From: Acidobacteriaceae bacterium
GTDB lineage: Bacteria > Acidobacteriota > Terriglobia > Terriglobales > Acidobacteriaceae
NCBI GenBank assembly: GCA_003140785.1
Contig: PLKY01000178.1
Coordinates: 475 to 12,262 of the forward strand
Length of the DNA: 11,788 bases
Direction of reading: 5' to 3'
Made by a program: the position numbers and the translations under genes. The notes under the pieces are model-generated. The model was not told the DNA's origin, did not search any database, and saw only the letters and a program-made list of their open reading frames with translations. This document shows positions 8,601 through 11,788 of this stretch, in pieces. Within the stretch, counting starts at the first letter, position 1. Each line of letters begins with the position of its first letter.

Positions 8601-9526
8601 CAAACATAGATATCATCGAAGCCGTCGTTATCGAAATCTCCAACCGCAACGCCATTATTGGCGTATACGTCTACGCCGATCGCGCCGTCGAGAACCGTTC
8701 GCCAGTAGTCGGCTCCACGCAGCATTTGTTTCGCATAGGAGTCGGTTTCTCCGAGGGCCCGCTGCGTCACGTCGATAAACGCTGGCCCGCTGATAGCGCT
8801 GAGTGTCTCCTCGCCGATCTCCCATTTCTGCGCTTTCCAGTTCTGCGAAGCGTCTTGCGACCATTGAATGCGCCATGAGCCCACACGCTCTTCACTCACT
8901 TGACTGCTGCGTTCACCGACCAGGTCATAACGGATATCCACGTGCACCGTCACTGGAGATTCGCTGACTTGTTCGATCCCGTAGATTTCAAATTCCGCGG
9001 TTGTGGCATGCGAGAGCGAACTCAGCCACACATCGATGTTCCGGAGGAACTGATCGCGCCCTGGGTTGAGATTTCCGTCGAACATTCTTCTGCGCGTATC
9101 AATGCCATACGAGGAGCGCATTTTTGTTTCTTTGACGACGGAAAAAGAGGTGGCTCGAATCGAAGCGTCGAGCAACTCGGCTAATCTCCGATGGTCATGC
9201 GACGAGTTGATTAGTTCGAGAGACCATTGTTTGAGGATCGACTCAATCTCGAATGCGTATTTCTCAGTGATGTATTCATCAGAACCCGGAGCGACGAGAC
9301 GCAGGACTTCAGCCAAAGGAGACTGGGCTGGATAGTGAGGGGACAAACGAACGTCTGCGAACGGGAAGACCGGCTGACCGTCAATTGAGTTTTCGGGTGA
9401 ACCGAACAGGGGCGATGATCCAAAGAAGGGCGCAGGCCTGAGGACCATCGGCGCCCATCCCAAAGTTTTAAGAAACGCTCGGCGGGAAAAACGTGGGCGC
9501 TCTTTCAATTCGGATGGCGTCATCAC
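5687..9526 (-). CDS. Tat-exported multidomain fusion: VCBS propeller, ASPIC/UnbV, cysteine-less thioredoxin-like domain, TPR array
   Basis: The 1279-residue product opens the operon. A twin-arginine signal is clear: SRRAFLK at 14-20, followed by an uncharged stretch. Residues ~71-255 form an unrecognised domain, helical first and then alternating strands, perhaps NTF2-like. VCBS/FG-GAP loops lie near 297 (GDFDNDGFDD), 348 (degenerate ADFGNRG), 400, 473, 524, 604 and 706. ASPIC/UnbV spans ~738-824 (GVKSNRDAIG, RWPNGLSQ). A TlpA/AhpC-like thioredoxin fold spans ~864-1005. It contains FWAT before the active site and a cis-proline candidate at 976 (IPLSFLLD), but the CxxC positions read S897-P-S-S900. 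About seven TPRs of 34 residues cover ~1033-1270. The first codon is GTG at 9526, with ATG at 9523 equally possible; the Shine-Dalgarno is weak. The protein probably folds in the cytoplasm, is exported by Tat, and acts as a calcium-stabilised adhesive scaffold. The specific role is unknown. Confidence 0.9.
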   Translation of the reverse strand: MMTPSELKERPRFSRRAFLKTLGWAPMVLRPAPFFGSSPLFGSPENSIDGQPVFPFADVRLSPHYPAQSPLAEVLRLVAPGSDEYITEKYAFEIESILKQWSLELINSSHDHRRLAELLDASIRATSFSVVKETKMRSSYGIDTRRRMFDGNLNPGRDQFLRNIDVWLSSLSHATTAEFEIYGIEQVSESPVTVHVDIRYDLVGERSSQVSEERVGSWRIQWSQDASQNWKAQKWEIGEETLSAISGPAFIDVTQRALGETDSYAKQMLRGADYWRTVLDGAIGVDVYANNGVAVGDFDNDGFDDIYVCQLAGLPNRLYRNRGDGTFEDVTEKTGVGVLDSTACALFADFGNRGLQDLLVVCGTGPLLFRNQGNGTFSLKRDAFKFARESQGTFTHAALADYDRDGHLDIYLCTYMYYLGLDQYHYPIPYYDARNGPPNCLFHNNGDGSFTETTEATGLNVDNDRYSFSCAWGDSNGNGLPDLFVANDFGNSQLYRNNGDGTFTVASEQAHVEGVGAGMGCSWADFDNDGHQDVYVPSMWEAAGQRVSGQKQFHQNAPEHIRGLYQRHARGNALYRNQGDGTFLNVGREAGVEMGRWSWSSDFWDFDHDGFADLYVANGYLSGVERDDLASFFWRQVVAKSSEDATPASAYERGWNAINELVRSDRTWHGYARNVMFVNNQDGTFSEVSGPTGLDFPEDSRSFALADIDHDGRLEVILKNRNAPQLRILHNSIQGIGHSISFRLKGVKSNRDAIGASITVEAGMLRQTKYLQAGSGFLSQHSKALFFGVGNPDQPIRAKIRWPNGLSQAFENLPANHFIEVEEGLGSFNARQFVSNTTFLKSSPTPKIEPLPSEPETWLLQPLKVPSFSLPDLSGVMRDLNSFKGIPTLLSFWATSSPSSLDLLRLLRDRKPAMASGSLNIVALNVDTTIDSAAARSFATEQRLPFPVLFANDEVAGVYNIVYRYLFDRRRDLPIPLSFLLDSDGMIVKVYQGTVAPASLFQDIRSIPKNANDRMQKALPFKGQLVQDSFQRNDFTYGVAMYQHGYLDQAAESFRQVIEVKPNEADAYYNLGTLSLKRNDFQQARSYLEMTLQLRPNYPEAWNNLGTMAAQHEQLDEAIRDFQKSLELKPGFGIALLNLGNVYRRQHSFEKAEDCLNRAIQIQPDDPEVNYSLGMLFAQQGRLDRATDYLQRALALRPVYPEALNNLGVLFVRGQQYAQAEDRFKTGIRVAPSFDQSYLNLARLYAIQNEREKAREILLDLLRVQPDNNSAKQALEMLQ

Positions 9527-9528
9527 GG

Positions 9529-9544
9529 GGTCCCGAAGACCGGG
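9529..9544 (-). promoter_or_regulatory. Two mutually exclusive mini-hairpins before the first start codon of the operon
   Basis: Immediately upstream of the GTG/ATG start, the minus strand can pair CCCG (9541-9544) with CGGG (9532-9535), or GGTC (9538-9541) with GACC (9529-9532). The two pairings exclude each other. No strong Shine-Dalgarno lies here, so the element could lower or tune initiation. Stems of four base pairs are short and the effect is speculative. Confidence 0.2.
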
Positions 9545-9555
9545 AAGATGACCGA

Positions 9556-9584
9556 ATCATAGCATCCGAGTCCGTCCCGGTTAA
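9556..9584 (-). promoter_or_regulatory. Putative sigma70-type promoter with extended -10 for the three-gene operon
   Basis: On the minus strand an extended -10, TGC-TATGAT (9556-9564), lies exactly 17 bases from a TTAACC -35 (9579-9584, four of six matches to TTGACA). Transcription would start near 9549, giving a leader of about 22 bases before the GTG at 9526. The spacing and the TGn element make this the best candidate promoter on this strand. It is assigned by pattern only. Confidence 0.5.
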
Positions 9585-9698
9585 TGAGCGTGAGAAGGAA
9601 TATCGTTTGGAACAGAAACTAAATGAGCGACTAGAGCGAAAGGCGAAGATGACCTGAGGATTTCTCGCCATGCATCCAACTTTTCCGTCCCGTTTTTG

Positions 9699-9708
9699 AC
9701 AAATTTGT
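9699..9708. promoter_or_regulatory. 10-bp perfect palindrome, possible operator
   Basis: ACAAATTTGT reads the same on both strands. It overlaps a plus-strand TTGACA (9696-9701) that lacks a convincing -10 at the right distance. It lies about 115 bases upstream of the operon's -35 candidate, so it would be a distal site for that promoter. AT-rich palindromes of this size can arise by chance, so this is a weak call. Confidence 0.25.
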
Positions 9709-9753
9709 GGATATGGCGGCCCGCTGGTGTCGATCCGGTACGTTGATACCAGG

Positions 9754-9792
9754 TCGTCGATAAATTATTCGTAATAAATTAGTTATCGACGA
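9754..9792. promoter_or_regulatory. Perfect 10-bp inverted repeat with AT-rich centre, candidate operator
   Basis: The arms TCGTCGATAA (9754-9763) and TTATCGACGA (9783-9792) are exact reverse complements separated by 19 AT-rich bases. A smaller inverted repeat, TTATT/AATAA (9765-9769 and 9773-9777), lies inside. Arm centres are 29 bases apart, close to three helical turns, which would suit a dimeric regulator or two dimers on one face of the helix. No T run follows on either strand, so it is not an intrinsic terminator. It sits near the middle of the divergent region, where one regulator could act on both transcription units. Confidence 0.45.
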
Positions 9793-9873
9793 TAGGCCGC
9801 TTTGGAAAGGCGCTCGTAAAGGGCAAAGCAGTCGCGGTAATCTGACCTATCAATTCTGATCTCCAACTTTCGG

Positions 9874-9903
9874 TTGACAAAAATACAACGAATGCACTAC
9901 GCT
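9874..9903 (+). promoter_or_regulatory. Putative promoter of the TonB-dependent receptor gene
   Basis: A perfect TTGACA (9874-9879) is followed after 18 bases by TACGCT (9898-9903), which matches TATAAT at three positions, the conserved T, A and final T. Transcription would start near 9910, leaving a leader of about 105 bases. The -35 is strong and the -10 is poor, which is compatible with an activator-dependent promoter. Confidence 0.4.
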
Positions 9904-10003
9904 TCGTCGCACACTGATGAAACCGTTTACAAAGAGCGGTGAAAAGTGGACACCTTCGTTCCCCTAAATCGGCAATACAGGACGGAAGGAAGAGTGAGAA
10001 AGC

Positions 10004-10009
10004 GGAGGA
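10004..10009 (+). promoter_or_regulatory. Ribosome binding site of the TonB-dependent receptor gene
   Basis: GGAGGA lies seven bases before the ATG at 10017. It is the strongest Shine-Dalgarno sequence in the window and supports this start. Confidence 0.7.
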
Positions 10010-10016
10010 AATTGGG

Positions 10017-11788
10017 ATGGGCCGTGAGCGTAAAACCCCGACGTGGTTTGGTGTGTGTGTCTGCATAGCCTTCACAAGTATTTGCTTCCTGATGTTCCAA
10101 AGCCGAAGCGCATTTGGCCAGGTGGACGAAGGAACAATCACTGGGACGGTTCAGGACACAAGCGGCGCTGTTGTGGCCAACGCGAATGTCACTCTCCTGA
10201 ATACGGATCAGGGCATCACGCTGGAAACCAAGACGAGCGGCAGCGGAGGATATACCTTCTCGCCTGTCAGGATCGGGCATTACACCGTGACCGTTACGGC
10301 GCAGGGTTTTGCCAAAACCACCCAAACGAACCTGACTGTAAACGTCGCGCAATTTCTTCAGGTGAACATTCAACTTAAGCTCGGCGCTGCGACAGAAACG
10401 GTCGAGGTGAACACTGCGCCGCCACTGCTGCAGACCGAAGAAGCCTCCGTTGGCCAAGTGATCGGGCAACAGGAAGTGAATAATTTACCCCTCAATGGAC
10501 GTAACTTTACCTTCCTCGCCCAGCTTGGCGCCGGTATGCAAACGCCGCAGGCCGATACGAGAGGCAACGCGGCTTCCGGCGCTTTTTCCGCCAACGGTCT
10601 GCGACCGGCGCAGAATAACTACCTCCTCGATGGCATTGACAACAACTCCAACAACGTCGACTTCCTGAATGGAACCAACTATGTCATCCTTCCGCCCGTC
10701 GACGCGATTCAGGAGTTCAAGGTTCAGACCGCAGACTTTAGCGCGGAGCTGGGCCGTGCCGCGGGCGCGGTTATGAATGCGACCATTAAGTCCGGAACGA
10801 ACAGCATTCATGGCGCGGCCTGGGAGTTTTTCCGCAACGACAAGCTCGATGCGTCGGACTGGTTTGAAGACAACTCCACTACACCAGCCAAGGGCGAGCT
10901 TCGTTTGAATCAGTTTGGAGCGATGGTTGGCGGCCCAGTCATCAAGAACAAGTTCTTCTTCTTTGGCGACTACGAAGGAAAGCGCCGTGTGCAGGGAACT
11001 TCGTCTACCAGTTCGGTCCCGACTGCCTTGGAGCGCAGCAGCGGCTTCCTGAACCTCACCGACATCCTCTCGCAGAACGCAGGAGCCGCTAGAACCGATA
11101 TTCTCGGCCGCAGCATCCAGAGAGGGACGATCCTCGATCCGGGAACAACGCGGCTCGTGGCCAACGGCACGGTCGACCCGGTTTCAGGTTTGACAAATAC
11201 TTCCGGAGCCGACGGCTATGCTCGCGATCCGTTCAGCAGTGCTTGCGGACCGGGCACAAAGAGCTTTACCGTATCCAGCTGCCCCGACCTCAACATGCTT
11301 CCGGGGAGCCGCACCGATCCCAATGCAGTCAAGCTATTGGATCTTTACCCGGCGCCGAATGCCGGCCTGGCCACCTACCAGGACAGCCCCGCTCTCTACG
11401 AGCATTCGGACGGCTTCGATACGCGCGAAGACTTCAACCCCAACGAGAAGAACCAAATCTTCGCGCGCTTTAGCTATTCCGATGACCCGCAATTCATTCC
11501 TGGCCCGTTTGCCGGCGTGGCCGACGGCGGCGCATTCCAGCAGGGAGTCCAGACCGCAAAATCCGCCCAGATGGTCGCGGCTTACACGTTCGTCTTCAAC
11601 CCGAATACGATTAATCAGGCGCGCGCCGGGTTTGCCCACCTGCACACCACTCGCTACGGCCCGGTCGGCTCGCAGTTGGGAATTCCGGCGCAGTACGGAA
11701 TCTCCGATATTCCACAGGTGGCCGAAAACGGCGGCCTTCCCGACTTCTACATCAACAGCCTGACGAATCTGGGCAGCAACAACTATCT
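10017..11788 (+). CDS. TonB-dependent receptor, Oar-like, with N-terminal carboxypeptidase-regulatory-like domain (partial, runs off right edge)
   Basis: The first 590 residues are present without a stop. A signal peptide covers about 1-35, with hydrophobic core FGVCVCIAFTSICFL and SAFG|Q at the cleavage site. Residues ~39-122 form a carboxypeptidase-regulatory-like beta-sandwich (GTITGTVQDTSGAVVANANV, then GYTFSPVRIGHYTVTV). The plug follows at ~130-260, with LPLNGRNFTFLAQL, YLLDGIDNN, IQEFKVQTADFSAELGRAAGAV and KSGTNSIHG. Early barrel strands follow, including NQFGAMVGGPVIKNKFFFFGDYEG. This order is typical of the Oar-type receptors expanded in Acidobacteria and Bacteroidetes, usually about 1000-1200 residues, so roughly half should lie beyond the edge. 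It would sit in the outer membrane and import or bind a ligand using TonB/ExbBD energy. The ligand cannot be inferred. It is transcribed away from the propeller/TPR operon and shares its upstream region. Confidence 0.92.
   Translation, partial: MGRERKTPTWFGVCVCIAFTSICFLMFQSRSAFGQVDEGTITGTVQDTSGAVVANANVTLLNTDQGITLETKTSGSGGYTFSPVRIGHYTVTVTAQGFAKTTQTNLTVNVAQFLQVNIQLKLGAATETVEVNTAPPLLQTEEASVGQVIGQQEVNNLPLNGRNFTFLAQLGAGMQTPQADTRGNAASGAFSANGLRPAQNNYLLDGIDNNSNNVDFLNGTNYVILPPVDAIQEFKVQTADFSAELGRAAGAVMNATIKSGTNSIHGAAWEFFRNDKLDASDWFEDNSTTPAKGELRLNQFGAMVGGPVIKNKFFFFGDYEGKRRVQGTSSTSSVPTALERSSGFLNLTDILSQNAGAARTDILGRSIQRGTILDPGTTRLVANGTVDPVSGLTNTSGADGYARDPFSSACGPGTKSFTVSSCPDLNMLPGSRTDPNAVKLLDLYPAPNAGLATYQDSPALYEHSDGFDTREDFNPNEKNQIFARFSYSDDPQFIPGPFAGVADGGAFQQGVQTAKSAQMVAAYTFVFNPNTINQARAGFAHLHTTRYGPVGSQLGIPAQYGISDIPQVAENGGLPDFYINSLTNLGSNNY

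Larger units (their letters stand above)
9527..10016. other. 490-base divergent intergenic region
   Basis: No credible gene is seen here. The region separates the minus-strand propeller/TPR operon from the plus-strand TonB-dependent receptor. From left to right it holds a minus-strand promoter candidate (9556-9584), a purine-rich stretch (about 9590-9660), a perfect palindrome (9699-9708), an AT-rich inverted repeat (9754-9792), a plus-strand promoter candidate (9874-9903) and a roughly 110-base receptor leader. The arrangement suits shared regulation of both units. Confidence 0.6.

Noticed and set aside
8459..8878. Plus-strand frame of 139 codons
   Set aside because: It is antisense to the propeller region of the large fusion gene and has no start signal or motif.
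5687..9526. Thioredoxin-type oxidoreductase activity
   Set aside because: Both expected active-site cysteines are serine, so a redox function is not supported.
9696..9701. Second plus-strand TTGACA as a -35 element
   Set aside because: No acceptable -10 lies 16-18 bases downstream; the expected spot is GC-rich (GCCCGC).
9927..10469. Minus-strand frame of 180 codons across the receptor start
   Set aside because: It overlaps the receptor's Shine-Dalgarno, signal peptide and regulatory domain, which are clearly coding on the plus strand.
11218..11763. Plus-strand frame of 181 codons
   Set aside because: It is a shifted frame inside the TonB-dependent receptor, very rich in serine, arginine and threonine, typical of a +1 shadow.

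Overview
The window looks like chromosomal DNA of an acidobacterium (Acidobacteriota, probably class Terriglobia). This is an inference from gene content. Three features point that way: exported CRTAC1-type proteins with FG-GAP/VCBS repeats and an ASPIC/UnbV domain, long exported TPR proteins, and an Oar-like TonB-dependent receptor with an N-terminal carboxypeptidase-regulatory-like domain. No rRNA, tRNA, CRISPR array or recognisable insertion sequence is present.

Layout. Positions 1-1221 (minus strand) hold a conserved protein of unknown function that runs off the left edge. Its first ~34 residues lie in a different frame from the rest, so it appears to carry a one-base frameshift. Positions 1222-1308 are a short spacer with a small GC-rich hairpin. 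Positions 1309-9526 (minus strand) are a tight three-gene operon, read from right to left. The first gene encodes a 1279-residue Tat-exported fusion: unknown domain, VCBS propeller repeats, ASPIC/UnbV, thioredoxin-like domain, TPRs. The second encodes an 855-residue TPR protein with a Sec-type signal. The third encodes a 605-residue VCBS + ASPIC/UnbV protein. Both gene junctions are 4-base ATGA stop/start overlaps. Positions 9527-10016 are a 490-base divergent intergenic region with promoter-like elements facing both ways, a 10-bp perfect inverted repeat and a 10-bp palindrome. From 10017 to the right edge (plus strand) lies the first 590 residues of the TonB-dependent receptor.

How they may work together (inference). 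All three operon products have export signals, strong or possible, and consist of calcium-binding-loop propellers and protein-protein interaction repeats, with no recognised catalytic domain. They look like a structural or binding complex in the periplasm or at the cell surface. The divergent outer-membrane receptor suggests a link to uptake or handling of an unknown ligand. The most unusual detail is the thioredoxin-like domain of the first protein, in which both cysteines of the expected CxxC are serine. It therefore probably serves as a scaffold or binding module and not as a redox enzyme.
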